Source: Bigelowiella natans CCMP2755 (taxonomy: Eukaryota > Cercozoa > Chlorarachniophyceae). From it: a stretch of DNA of 48,752 nucleotides. The position numbers and the translations under genes are program-made. The first letter of the stretch is position 1. The number at the start of each line of letters is the position of its first letter. A model generated the notes under the pieces. It was not told the origin of the DNA, did no database searches, and saw only the letters and a list, made by a program, of their open reading frames with translations. The stretch covers positions 12,501 to 61,252 of the forward strand of contig ADNK01000747.1 of assembly GCA_000320545.1 (NCBI GenBank), written 5' to 3'. Below, one piece after another: positions 21,432-33,552 of this stretch.

Positions 21432-21925
21432 CGTTGTCTATTATATAGCACAATTACTAGGCCGATGAAATTGCCTAACTAGCGACGCTGGCTTGGCACG
21501 CTGGCATGCATACAACGCAATGTATGTGATGATGTCACCGGTCTCAGCACCTAGTTGGCTAGCGATGCCATGTTAGTTCATTAGATTGTGAAACATCTAG
21601 TATGGTAGTTGTGTGTTGTTGTTTTTTGTATGTCATTCTAGCATTGCTAGATTGCATGCAGCATATCTACATATCTACATATACGTAATGCACACATCGC
21701 AATGCATGCTTATATTGCACTGACGTACACACAATCAGTGTGATTCACACAAATAGCGGCACTTTCCGTATCATCAGTGGCTACCACGAGTGTATTACTC
21801 AGAGAAAGAGCATAACACACATATGCAATGACCTACTGCGTACCTAGCTGCGATATCTAGGCTAAGATACCGATTTCAAATTAAGGGCTATTGTAGCTTA
21901 TTGTGTATCGAAAAAGCTTCCAAAT
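20957..21925. other. Convergent 3' spacer with AT-rich and CATG-rich words
   Basis: It lies between the thioesterase stop (+) and the tRNA transferase stop (-). It includes an (AT)n run at about 21397-21424 and many GCATGC/TGTACA-like words. No exon recognised. Confidence 0.5.
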
Positions 21926-22093
21926 TCATTTATTTGCTTGCTCTTCCTTTTGTAATCGCGCCATTGCCCGTGCCTTTCGAACGTCCGCAGCGCACCTCTT
22001 CTGTCGCTCGATTCTGTATTTGAAACAAGCGTGAGGCATCATAGCACAGCACACTTGGATCCTGGGGAAAATAAAAATCTTGGACCATCAAAA

Positions 22094-22132
<39 letters not shown>

Positions 22133-24730
22133 CAGAGAAGAAAGACTCTACTTTGCCAGCTTTGCTTTCCTCTTTCGATGTCCCCGCGACTTAAGATGCT
22201 CTTGAAACCTTTTTATTATTAAATGGAAGGATAATCATGGGTGAGCAATGATCAACGGCGAGCCATAGAACCTGGCCCTCATCCAGACCCCGAAACGCTC
22301 ACAGCATCATATACACATACAAAGCCGCCCGGATACACATGAAAGGGCTATATTCGCCACTAATGCGGCGCTACTTCTACTTAACAACAAAAAATTGAAG
22401 AGAATGCTTTCAACGCACTCATGGCTGCCGTGCAAGGTGCGGCCGCAGTCTTTGCATTCGAAGCTCTTCCACTCCTTGAGAGACTTGACGATCCCATGGG
22501 CATATCCAGCATCCTTGCCTTTATCATTGCCATGTACCTCCCCAGCGGCGTTGTGTTGTAGCTCTCGTAGCATAAAGGCGCGGACGATTGCAAGGGATGG
22601 TCTCAGCACGTCCTCCCCCCTTTGAGTTTTCGTTGTGTAAGGGTTATGGCGAAATAAGGGAGGGAAGGGACATGTGAGCAGGATGGATGGATCATACTGG
22701 AACATATACTACAACAGATTTCTGTCGGGGATTATACACACATATTATTTATAAATATATATATATTGTGTGTGTGTGCGTGTGTGTGTAATGATGATGC
22801 AGAGGGACAAGAGAATATGCAGAGAGAGGACGCAAGTGATAGACGAGGGTTTCTTCTGTTGGATGACCAAAGATCCGCTCGCGACGTATCGAAATGGTGA
22901 AGGTCAAAGAGCCCTTGCCCATGCTGAGAAGGCAGCAGTGATGATGACAATGAGGATGTAGATGATGAGGAAAGCGTAAGAAGTCTCTCCCTCCCTGCTG
23001 CATTTGTAGGCCGAGAAGTAGAAGGCGTGTAACGTATGTTTCGAGACGGCTGAATGATTGAGACGCCCTGCTGTTCTTCTCTCTTGTCCTCCTTAGCACT
23101 AGAATCCCCTTGCCTGTTAACCCCACCACCACTGCGAATAGTACATTTCTCTTCCTGATCGTCCCTCATCATCATCACCATCACTTCCTCTTCTTCTTCT
23201 TCTTCTTCTTCTTCTTCTTCTTTCTCCCTTCGTCCTCGCATATGCCCCCCCCCTGATGCTGTTCTGTCCGCTGTTCCAACTACCCCCTCTTCATTCCCTT
23301 GCCGCGTTGCTCTTTTCCGTGGAGCAGGAGTGGGGGTGGGGGGAGGAGGGGGCAGGGGCTTTGTCCTGCTACATGGCAGAAGGCGGTTACGAACCCATTT
23401 CACCTGCTTCTGAGCGTATCTGAGTAGCAATGAATGATAGCAATGTGTGTGATTTCTTTGCATGAGAAGAACGTAGTGCTGTTACGTAAAAAAAAAAGGG
23501 GGGGGGGGGGGGGAGGAGGAACAAGAGGCCGCACCTCCTAGTCGCAGTCTTGAGTCTCGAAACAGCTGTTTGTAAGAGGTCTTTAAGACGACTGTTGCGG
23601 GTATGCTCTCCTTCTCTTTCTTCTTCTTGTTCGTGATTTCCCTCCCCCCTCCCCTTGGCCTTCTCTCCCCCTTTCACATCTTGCGCAGATGCTTCTGCTG
23701 CCTTTCCTGCTTTCTCAATCCGCACCCCCCCCCCTCCCCTCTTCGCCTCCAAGTAAGGAAAGAACTGTCGGAAACCGATCGATTGGCCGACGCCTGAGCA
23801 GAGTTGTCAGGGGGGGTTAGCCAGCCTTTTTGACTGATTGGCATGATCGAGCATACACATGCGAATACTCTCTTTGATTCGTATTCGAAATGAATGCTTT
23901 CTATCGTGAAGAGATGGTGTGAGAAGTTGAAGACATGATGGTACCAAAGGGCTCCGATGTGAATGCTTTTATATTGCCCGCAGCCTTTTCCACTAATAGC
24001 TAATGCCGTTCAAGAGTACACACACAACACTCACACTAATCAGCGTTATCGATATGCGATTTCCATATTTAGATCAGAGTTTCACAAGGGGGGGGTAGGG
24101 TAGAGCTTCTACTTGAAAGAGGCCGTCGCACTCATCTACGAGCCCATTGGCCATCATTTTATCGATGCGCTTATCCAACCGCGTGTTCAATACCTATCAA
24201 CAGGGGAGGGAGGTGTGCGCCCGCGTTTGTGTATGTGTGTTAGTGAGCGTGTTTGTGTATCGAGATTTCTTTTAAATCTAAGAACATTGTTATTATCATA
24301 TTCATCTGAAATACTACGATTAACGACCTCCTTGCTGCACGTAAGCCAGATCACGCAAGCATCGTAAGTTGCCGTGCGAAAGGCCGATCTACGCTTCTCC
24401 GAGAGAAGCTCGCTCAGTTGATGACCCCCCGTATCACGGTAATATCTCACTGCCCTTCTCACCTGACTCAGCATCGGATTTTGCATGTTAGCACGCATAT
24501 GTGAAATGTATGGTTATAATGCTTACAGATGTAAAGTCGATGTTGCATGCACATTTTCATCATCGGTACCTTTCGAACGTCGTTTGGGTGCAGCCTATTG
24601 GCCATCACAGGATCAAGCTGCTGAAGCGCCAGATGCAATTCTTTGCAAAATAAATAGATATATGGCGGGTGATGTTGAAACATACGCACAGCAAGATGCA
24701 CAGCCAGATGCTGCAGTTAGATTCTGATTG

Positions 24731-24766
<36 letters not shown>

Positions 24767-26092
24767 ATATATATTCTGCATTTTATATTAGCGGGATTGA
24801 TCAGGATTCCTTCCCTTCTTCCTCCAATACCATACGTTCTGTATCATAGAAAAAAAATTGCCTTTTGCTCCAGCAGAGGCCATGTCTTTCGGAATAATTG
24901 CAGCTACGTCGTCATGTATTGCTTTTTGAGGATCTTCTCGTTGTGAAGTGCTCTTGCTCTCTCTGGTACAGATTTCGTCGACTTTGTGGTCGTTTCCCCC
25001 AGCCTCAAGTAGATCGGCAAATATCAGCGATTCGATCCACATCATCGTACCGCCCGCCACCTGTTTTTGATTTTGGAATGGAGCGGTATGAAGGGAGGAG
25101 GGGGGAAGGGAGAGGGGGGAGGGGGGAGGGGGAAGTAAATAGAAAGCGACGAATATCCTAAACAAACTCGCTGGTGAGAGATTATACATAGATCTCCGGG
25201 TCAAAAATAGAGCGAGGACATCTGAATTGTTTACTCCTAATATCAGAACTACGACTAGCTAGAAACAATCTCAATACAACGTCCAAACATCTCAAGGGGG
25301 GGGGGGAATACATTACGATGGGAAGAAATCCTCGACGATGTATGTCTTGTATCTTCTGTGTAGCCTCCTTCTTAAACTCTTGGATAAGATATTGGCGGGA
25401 AGGTTCCACAAAGCTCAAGAGATGATGCGGAACGCCCTGCGAATTGTTGTTTTCTACGATTTAAAAATGCTGAGCACGATTGAATCTTCCAAAGCATGAT
25501 GCGGATATCCACGCTAAAGTATCTCCACATATAGCTTGCTTGTCGTTATTAAAGCAAAACATGCCGTGCTTACATCCATCTCCTCAGAGGTCACAGTTGC
25601 GCTGCTGACATCGTTCCCTCGATAGATCTACGAATGGAGACAAGAAAAAGAGGAAAGGTATAGAAGGAGCTACACAACCTAGACGTGTGAAAGCACGGTC
25701 AGAAGATAGTGAACAGTCACACGATAGTGAAACACATTGAAATTCGGAAATATCCATGCACTTCAGGTAAGGTGAACGTACAGCACCTGCATTGAGTCCG
25801 CGGAAACCACCTCGGCACCATAGCCCACCCCCCTCCCTTGTCGAGCAAGAGCCTTCGCGAGGTCGACTGCAAGTTTTGATTTCCCAACACCAGTACTGCC
25901 AATGATGAACAGTACCTTCAGCCGTTCCCCACCCCCCCCCTTCCGCTTCGTCATGTGGTGCTCGGCACTGGCGTCCTTCTGCTTTCTGGCAGTTGGTTTA
26001 AAACGCGTCGGGAGAACATCGTAAGATCGACCATTCCCTTCAGAATCGTTGTCGCTTGTGCAAATTCCGAAGAAAAGAGCATTCCATTCCAT
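21926..26092 (-). CDS. tRNA dimethylallyltransferase (MiaA/MOD5/TRIT1 family) with large low-complexity insertions
   Basis: It transfers an isopentenyl group to A37 of certain tRNAs. Exons read from the right: 25787-26092 (KVLFIIGSTGVGKSKLA, P-loop; VSADSMQ), 25574-25627 (IYRGNDVSS), 25317-25436 (GVPHHLLSFVEPS), 24836-25060 (VAGGTMMWIESL), a likely 25-nt exon 24686-24710, 24570-24640 (MANRLHPNDVRK), 24328-24462 (RRAVRYYRDTGGHQL, ATYDACVIWL), 24113-24193 (RLDKRIDKMMANGLVDE), 23535-23793 (GQSIGFRQFFPYLE), 22868-23419 (YAQKQVKWVRNRLLP, LFDLHHFDTSRADLW) and about 22415-22619 (DVLRPSLAIVRAFM, then a zinc-finger-like CKDCGRTLHGSHE). The 3' end near 21926 (ERQKRCAADVRKARAMARLQ) is fairly clear but its joins are not. 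The phase between 24113 and 23793 does not close, so an exon is probably missed there. The start ATG 26092 is provisional; ATG 25954 is an alternative. Confidence 0.85.
22096..22129. repeat. (AT)n microsatellite in the 3' part of the tRNA transferase gene
   Basis: About 17 AT units in a presumed intron between the zinc-finger exon and the last coding piece. Confidence 0.9.
23187..23222. repeat. (TTC)n repeat coding poly-Glu
   Basis: On the minus strand this trinucleotide run is (GAA)n and is read in frame as about 12 Glu within the tRNA transferase exon 22868-23419. Confidence 0.85.
24733..24764. repeat. (GT)n microsatellite in tRNA transferase intron
   Basis: About 15 GT units between exon 24836-25060 and the probable 25-nt exon at 24686-24710. 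Confidence 0.95.
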
Positions 26093-27147
26093 TCTGGTGC
26101 TTGCGGTAATTTCTCCTGCTTGGATCAATGGTCAATGGAAGACGAAGAATAGGGTTGTCGTAGGCAACAAATTGCCCTGATTTGCTGTGATGACTGCGAT
26201 GCCGAATTGTCAAGCGGGCAGGTTGCCCAATGCCGATGGGGACGAGCATGATTCCCCATCGTGCATGCCTCTAGAGGCTCACTGTTTCGCTGCTGCTACT
26301 ACTGTCATCTTCATCGCTCTGCACGTCACACACTCGAACAGCTCCGAATTGCCGAAACAACGAAATGGGATCATGTATCTTCCAAGGCCAACAAGGAGGG
26401 CGAGGCCGAGAGCAAAAAGCTCTCAAAAGTTCTGAGCACCGTCTCCACCTTCACAGCACCTGCCACCTCCTCCCCCCCCATTTTCTTCCCTCAAACATCG
26501 CCAAGAGCCTTGAAAGGCGTTGCATCCTCCTCCTCTGCGATCCGTTGTCCCAATCATCCCACCACGTCTCCGGACCCGCTGAAGCCACGGAACGATCGTC
26601 GAACGCACGTCTGTCGTGGTGCGCTGCACCTCGGTCCATGAAATGGGCCAGACAACAGTCGACGGGAGCTCTAGCATTGCAGATTAGCCCGCACTTCGCG
26701 CACGGGCACGCATGAATTCCACGCTTGCGGCAACAAACTAGACAAATGACAATGATCTCATGCAATCTGCAAGTGTTGGCTTCGATCGTCACGCGTGCGA
26801 CAACGTTTTCGCCACATGCACATCGCTTGCTTGCGCTAGTTTCGCGCGCGCATGCATGCACAACATGAAAGTGAGTGATTGAATCACATTGCCCGTGTTT
26901 CCAGATAATCACAACTGTTTAAATTTCGTGCACGTCTCGGCATGCTAGCATGCACCATGTCTCATCAATTACGAACTTGACTTTCAAAGTGCCCATTTTT
27001 AATTTTGGCTTGCACCTGATGGGCCATGCTGACGAACGTCATGCAATTTTCACATGGACACCATGTGGCTCCTTCTAGATGGCTAGATGGGGCCCCGATC
27101 CCGACATTGTTACCCATCCGACGCCATGCAACGTCATGTTAATTTTA
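26093..27147. other. Spacer between tRNA transferase start and PCF11 stop
   Basis: Two minus-strand genes flank it. The part near 26093-26700 has open frames on both strands without recognisable motifs and could contain an undetected 5' exon of the transferase. The part near 26700-27060 is CATG- and GCGC-rich spacer. Confidence 0.4.
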
Positions 27148-28189
27148 TCACTTCTCAACATCCATGCCTTCATCTGTTTCTCCTGCCTCTTTTTGCTGTT
27201 TTGGATCCGTCTCGATCGGCACGGTGCTGGTGGTGCACTCCTTCTCACGTGATGGAGCAGCAGCAGCCTCCTCATTAGACGCATGGTCCTCCAGCTTCTT
27301 TCCCGTCGTTTCTTCCTTCTTCGCCCCCTCTTCCTCATCCACAGTGCCAGCGGTGTTGGAAACAGGGGGAGCTGCGTTGCCACTATCAGCTGCTGCTCCC
27401 TCTGTCGCCAATATATCAGCATTTTCAGCATCACCATTTTCCTCCTCCTCCTCCACCGCTCCTTTCTTTTCTTCATGGGTAACTACTGCGGCAGCTGCTG
27501 CTGATTTAGTTTCTGAGGGCTCTGATGCACTTTCGCTGCTCGATATTCCTTTGCTCTCTTTAGCATCAGCCTCCGCAACCGAAGCAGTGCTAGAAGTCTG
27601 TTCAGGGACCGCCACCTCTTCCTTTTTGACACCTCCGGCGTTCTCCGCTTCTTTCGCATTGTTGTCATCTTCGTTTTTGTGCTTACTTTCCCCCGCGTGC
27701 TCTTCTACCTCCATTTTCTCGCCATCCGGAGCAGCAGCAGCAGCAGCGGCAATACTCTGTTCTTTGTCGACATCAGAAACGACGCCCAGTTCGCTAGCTA
27801 GTAGCTTCCTCCCCGCGCCAACCCTCTTTTCACCGTTATTGTTTGCTAGACCAAGAGGGGAGATGGAGGTGGACTTTGGCGTGACCACAGGGGTAGAGAC
27901 AGGCGTCACGTTGCCTACACTCTCGTCGTCATCGGTGACTTTTGGAAAACAAAGGCGGATAAAGGTTGCTCAGTAGGTGTTTTGCATCTTAGAAATATCT
28001 CTTCCCCCGCTTCGCATACGCATAAAATCGTCCCCCTGTATCCCCCCCCCCCCCCCTGTTCCTCTCCTCCACGGACCAACCTTTCTCCAAAGGGGGTGGC
28101 AGTTTCGGTGGGTTGTGAAACAATTCAAAGCAGGGCTGGCACAAAATCGTGTTCCGGTACTAATTATGAAAACCAACATCGTCGTCGTT

Positions 28190-28224
<35 letters not shown>

Positions 28225-28526
28225 AAAGCAGAGGAAGAGGGGTAGTAGAAAGAATGAACGACTTTAGAGGCCTGGAAGTGGAAGGAGCAATTGCGTGGCA
28301 TGTGCGTGTGTGCGCGTAGGCGCATAAGAAGTCACCTTAGCAGGAACTTTCCCATCATTTTTGGCGACACGTGTAGCATGTGTGTAGACGTATTGATCCT
28401 GACATATTATTTATGATGATAATGGTGAAGCGGATGATGGCGACGAAAATTATATGACAATGGAAATCCCTACTCCTGATGTTCCTGGCCCCCATATCTC
28501 CAAGAAACCAAAATCCCAACCACCGT

Positions 28527-28568
<42 letters not shown>

Positions 28569-29242
28569 CTCTCCTCATTTGCTAAGAAAGAATGCTCAGT
28601 AGCACGCCACTAGATACGCACATTGGCAGCGTCGAAGACCCTCTCGAATTCGTCGAAGCATTTCGCACAACTAAAGGTAAGAACGAGGAAGATGAGATCA
28701 AAAGGTGGTGGCGCTCAAAACTAACATTTTACTTGATAAGATAGTTATTTGTACCACGACATATCTTACATGATTTTCCTGCGCATATCCCCCCCCCCCC
28801 CCCCCCCCCCCCCCACTAATTCACTGGTACAGGTACCTTTTCTGGTTGGGATCTGCTGCGACTTGAAGTGGCTGAGGTTTTTCAAACAAAAATGTCTCGT
28901 GATATGATGTTAAGGAGAAATTGATTAAAAAAATGAATTAAAAAAAATAAGATTAGATGTTGTGCGTGCGTGTATGTGCATCACTATAGTCCATCAATGA
29001 CCACCACCATAATCACCACCTTCTTGGGAGCGTTCTCTTCCTCGCCATCCTTTTCATCATCCTTCTTCTTGATCAACGTGGTGTCGTCTACCAGCGCCCA
29101 TTCGTCCGTGTCGAGGTAGTACTCGCGGGACACTACCCGACTAATGGCGTTTTATGATTCGGTGTACAGGGAAAAACAAAGAAGTAAGTTAGTGAGCGAT
29201 ATTAGTTACGACGCCGGTGTGTTTCAAGAAAGAGGAGCAAAT

Positions 29243-29284
<42 letters not shown>

Positions 29285-29312
29285 GCGGGCGCGCGCACAT
29301 AACACAATGGAA

Positions 29313-29349
<37 letters not shown>

Positions 29350-29689
29350 ACATATAAATATTATGTTTAAGGTGATCTGAAAGATAAAGCTGCATATTGT
29401 ATTGCCACTGAAGATAAAGAGGCAGCAGCAGCAATACTGATAAAACGATAGTGGTTGTGAGTTGGAGGAAGGGGGAGGCGGGGATATCATAATCTTCATG
29501 ATCAACTTTTGCCGATTCTCATCCTGCTTGTTTTGACGAAAGTGGCGATCGAGGCATTCGTCAAGCTTCCCCTGGGAGTCGTAGTAGCGCCCACACGTCT
29601 TACACTGACTCCCCTTGTGCATGTTGATGATCACAGGCTTGTTCTCGGTCTTCAACCACTCCTGCGACAGATGATATACAAAAGAGAGA

Positions 29690-29732
<43 letters not shown>

Positions 29733-30362
29733 GGGAGAAACGACGTCTTTTATTCCGTTGCAAATCGTAAGAATTTGGCTACACAGCGTCTGCTACTGCT
29801 ACTTACTACAACTACTACTAATACTACTACTTCTACTACCCTCTTCCACATGTCCTCCAGCTTGATCCGAACAGGCAGGGAGCTGCTTCGACGAGGAATT
29901 CTCCGAGGAGGCGGCGCGATAAATGCTCTTCCTGCACCGGGAGGCGGTATTGACATCCTGCTTGCCGTCCGCGTCCTTTGCATCTCCTAGGAATATTATA
30001 CAGGGACGAGAAAGAGACAGGGGGGGGGGGGGGTAAATCATGCCATTCCGCCCAGATCAATACTTTGGTGATGTCTCTTCTTCTCACCCTCGCTTTTACC
30101 GTTCTTGTGATCGGTTTTTCATAGCAATCATTATAAAATAATTTGTTAATGCCCACGATCACCGCCACCACCACCACCAGCCGGCATTTTATATGGTATC
30201 ACCAACCACCAGAATGAACATTATCATAGTCGCCATCACCACCACCCCTAAGAATGCTCTCCACCAAGCACATACAAAACAGCAGTAGCAGCAGCAGGAC
30301 CTTCATCATCTTGCTAATCAGCACGTCGTAGGGTTTATTCTGCATAGCCTACCGAAGAGACG

Positions 30363-30431
<69 letters not shown>

Positions 30432-31231
30432 TGGAGGAGAAAACCATGACGACGACGACGATACTGTTCTTAGATGCTGCAGACTTCACGTGGAGGTCGA
30501 GAGTTGGGAATGATGCACGTACGCTGTCTTTGATTTGAAGGAAGAGCGGCTTCAGATCTGGACGCTGCTGGTCTACCTTCTTCTCAAGCACAGCCAGCCT
30601 TTCGAATTCCAAATGCTTGGCGTTTTTACCTCTGACAAAACATGAAAGGAGGTTGGTGATCACGAAAAATGGCGAGGAGGACGATGAGGATGATAATAGT
30701 GATCACAGAGGTGCTGCTCAGCCCATTCTTTCCTACACTACTACTACTACTACTTCTACTACTACATATATTCCCTGACCGTAGGTTTGAAGAAGAGGAG
30801 GAGCCGCTACTGTTGCCAGGCCCACTGCGCGATGATGGAAACCAAACAATAAGATAAGAGAGTAATCCATGTGCGAGTTCTCGCTCCAACTTTTGAGAGT
30901 ATTATCACCTTATTCTAGGTCTTTTCCTTACATGTTCCTCGACTACCGGGTTGCCTATCTTTTCGCGTATGCGAGGATAAGCGCTCTTGAAAATTTTCGA
31001 CTGAAATAATGATAAAATTGACAATAGTAAGGAGAAGAATGCAAAGATGAATTCAGTGAGTATATCAGTCGGAGGATAAGCTGAAATTTGTCTACCTTTT
31101 CCCAGGTTTGGAGCATTCTGTGTAGTTTGTTTCTGCAGTCATATTTAACGCAAGCGTTGTAAGGATGCGGCATAGGACGGATGGAAAACGTTCTGAAGGA
31201 GGGGAGGGGGGTGGGAGGGGGGAGAGAGAGG

Positions 31232-31267
<36 letters not shown>

Positions 31268-31574
31268 GCAGCTTTGAAAGCGAAAATTTACTGACTTAGT
31301 TCGTGGATCCAAAGTCGGCGACTCATATGTTGTCACGAACAGCTCGTACATCTGTGGACAGAAGAAACAGGAGCTTCATTTACATTTTCTGTTCAAAGTT
31401 CCATACATGGCACGGGGGCATCACAGGCATGAGCGGTGTACCGCGGGCTCGAATTTAGCTTCATACGGAAACGGTGGCCGCATTCCTTTGACTGTTAATA
31501 GTAATGAAGTATGTGTCCTAAGCTCTGATGAACAGGGTGGGACGAGAGAAGTGTTCTAGGATCCAGAGCAGTAC

Positions 31575-31606
<32 letters not shown>

Positions 31607-31933
31607 GTTGTCATCATCACATCATACCAATAGAATCGATAAGACAGATGTATGGATATCGTCTCCTACCCTCAGTTTGCTGAGAAACAATGAGTGAAAA
31701 TCAGATGCCAGTTAGGGGTGCAAGGTACACCGCGATGGGCGCAAATAAACCACCTTCAGTATGGCCTTTATCAAGCTCTCCACAACCTCATCCGCGAACA
31801 TACAGACATACTCATCCGCAATCTTGGTGAGAAACTTAATTTTTTCCCCGTCCGCCCGAGTGAGCTCCATAAGTTTGCTGTTCAGTCGACCTCGAAACGC
31901 ATTACGCGCCCGATGATCGCTGGCTCTCCTCAT
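27148..31933 (-). CDS. PCF11: PCF11-like cleavage/polyadenylation factor with CID and two zinc fingers
   Basis: PCF11 links the RNA polymerase II C-terminal domain to pre-mRNA 3'-end cleavage. Exons: 31754-31933, 31628-31679, 31442-31491, 31296-31351, 31096-31132, 30932-31000, 30780-30889, 30490-30631, 30301-30348, 29840-29986, 29507-29661, 29020-29140, 28618-28670, 27148-27938. The CID shows LNSKLMELT, YPYICLIDSIVKG, MYELFVTTYESPTLDPRTK, NKLHRMLQTWEK. Zinc finger 1 is CKTCGRYYDSQGKLDE then HFRQN, followed by SREYYLDTDEW; zinc finger 2 starts CAKCFDEFERVFD, as in known PCF11 C-termini. The final exon encodes about 260 acidic, Ala/Glu-rich disordered residues. All phases agree except into exon 28618-28670, where a small exon may be missing. 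The start is provisional; an in-frame ATG at 32071 would lengthen the protein. Confidence 0.85.
28528..28564. repeat. (CT)n microsatellite in PCF11 last intron
   Basis: About 18 CT units just downstream (on the minus strand) of the donor at 28617. A (CAT/ATC)n run lies in the same intron at about 28191-28223. Confidence 0.95.
28788..28814. repeat. Poly-C tract in PCF11 intron
   Basis: A run of about 25 C on the plus strand (poly-G on the coding strand) between exons 29020-29140 and 28618-28670. Confidence 0.95.
29242..29345. repeat. (AC)n and (AT)n microsatellites in PCF11 intron
   Basis: (AC)n about 29242-29281 followed, after a GC-rich 25-bp gap, by (AT)n about 29318-29345; both are in the intron after the first zinc-finger exon. 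Confidence 0.95.
29693..29734. repeat. (GA)n-poly-G tract in PCF11 intron
   Basis: About 14 GA units then 13 G on the plus strand. On the coding strand this is poly-C then (CT)n leading into the acceptor at 29662, so it probably acts as the pyrimidine tract of that intron. Confidence 0.9.
30365..30429. repeat. (AC)n-(GA)n compound microsatellite in PCF11 intron
   Basis: About 16 AC units joined to about 16 GA units. On the coding strand it reads (CT)n(GT)n shortly before the acceptor at 30349. Confidence 0.95.
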
Positions 31934-32425
31934 GACTGCTTGTTTCTGCTGGTCGTTGTGCGAGGCGGTTGGGCCCGCTTTGATTTCAGCACTAGTCGAA
32001 AGGATTCGCTTGTCGCAACCTGCAGAACGAGGGGCGTTCCTAAACTTTTTGCGCTTATTTTCTTGTCGCATCTCTTAAATGTCAATCCCGTGTCAAACGG
32101 CTGCGAGTGCGAGCGAGAAAGACTCCAGGCGGCTCCTCGGGCTGAGGCGCACGTGGTCAAGTCGGGATCCCTTTCATCGGGGAAACATCTGAAGAAATTG
32201 GACCCAGTAATTAGTACCAAATTTTTTAGGATCTAGAAAAATTATTATACGGGAATCATCCTATGATACAACCTGCGACAGTATATTGATCAACGCTGCG
32301 ACTGCAAACAGCATTCGGAACGGAAGATACCCGAACGGATCGGCCGGGGCGGGTCGGGTCGGGTAGTTCGCACAAGCAGAGTGGGAACCAACAGAGAGGG
32401 CATTCCGATAGGCTCTCCATTATAA
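31934..32425. promoter_or_regulatory. Divergent intergenic region, PCF11 (-) and hydrolase (+)
   Basis: About 490 bp separate the two start codons, so promoters for both genes should lie here. No specific element can be named. A 5' extension of the PCF11 coding region to 32071 remains possible. Confidence 0.4.
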
Positions 32426-33552
32426 ATGGCGTGCGAAACCTTGGTGAAGCTGATTTGCGAGGATGGCTTCGTTCTGGCAGGAACGTTGTTTCGTCCGAGC
32501 TCTTCTCCTCGATCACCAATCACTAGGCCGGCGATTGTCATCTCGTGTGCTACTGGGGTACATAATGCAAATCTCGGAGACATAGTTGAGCACAAAACTC
32601 CTTCCAAATTTAGGTTACGCAGGCCTTCTATCATCCATTTGCCCGGTACTTGTGCTCCTGTGGCTGTGCAGTCCTCACCTATGACTTCCGAGGGATAGGG
32701 TTGTCGTTCCCCGGTTGGGTTCCATCGCAGAAGGACAAAGATGGTTGACACTAACAGAAAACATTTGCCTCTGAAATCGTAGATTTGATGCTTAAGAATG
32801 GACATCATTATTTTCTAGGAACCCCTCTCTTTTTAGATGAGGCGAAGAAGATCGCCGCCCTTAAGTATGAGCTCTGTAACACGACGATTTCGACTCACTG
32901 GGGCAAGCTAGATCAATCCGCGGCCTTGAAATTCATGATCGATTTGTTTCCTAATTGTGAGCTCGCAGTGGTCGGCCACTCTCTCGGTGGACACATAAGT
33001 GGGATGTCTAAATGGAGGGACCACATCAAGCGATTCGTCTTTATCTCTGTCAACAACGCCCATTACACCTGCGCTAGGAAGCCCTTGAGTCGATTGCTCG
33101 AGATGTTCGCCATCCCCGCTGCGGCAGTGGCATGTGGATACTTGCCCACGAAAAGATTGGGCTTGTTTGAGAACCTCCCGAGGGACGCGGCGAGAGAATG
33201 GGCATTCTTTTCGAGGCAGCGAGATTACATTTTTTCGCTGCCCGGATACAAAGAGCGCTATCGAGATTTCAAAACTGACATTCTTGCGGTTAGCTTCACT
33301 GACGACGAGTATAGCGTAGAGCCCGCATTCAGCAGCCTCCTCAACGTTTTCCCTCGCTGTAAAATTGAACATGTTCATCTTGCGCCTGATCGTGTTGGGC
33401 TGAAAAGAGTGGGGCACATGGGGTTTTTCCGTGCAAAGAACAAAGAGAAATTGTGGAACTTGGTTGGAAACTTCTTGCTTGGAACGACAAAAGACAAAGG
33501 AAACAAAAATATCGCTGACAGTCTTGGGACATCTTTAGCTTCAAAATTATAA
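32426..33552 (+). CDS. Alpha/beta hydrolase (COG4757-like)
   Basis: Three exons in phase: 32426-32557, 32623-32743 and 32783-33552, giving 340 residues. Hallmarks: an oxyanion strand AIVISCATG, the AVLTYDFRGIGLSFPG motif typical of this hydrolase group, the nucleophile elbow VVGHSLGGH (catalytic Ser), and a C-terminal KRVGHMGFFR whose His is the expected catalytic base. The acidic residue is probably the Asp in SFTDDEYS. Substrate is unknown; relatives include predicted esterases or lipases. The N-terminus MACETLVKLICEDGFVLAG reads directly into the first beta strands, so no targeting sequence is evident. The upper half of the cap region (PAAAVACGYLPTKRLG) is normal for the group. Confidence 0.88.

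Noticed and set aside
27164-27976. Plus-strand 270-residue Ser/Ala/Phe-rich open frame
   Set aside because: It is the antisense of the acidic last exon of PCF11; low-complexity GC-rich codons leave the opposite strand open.
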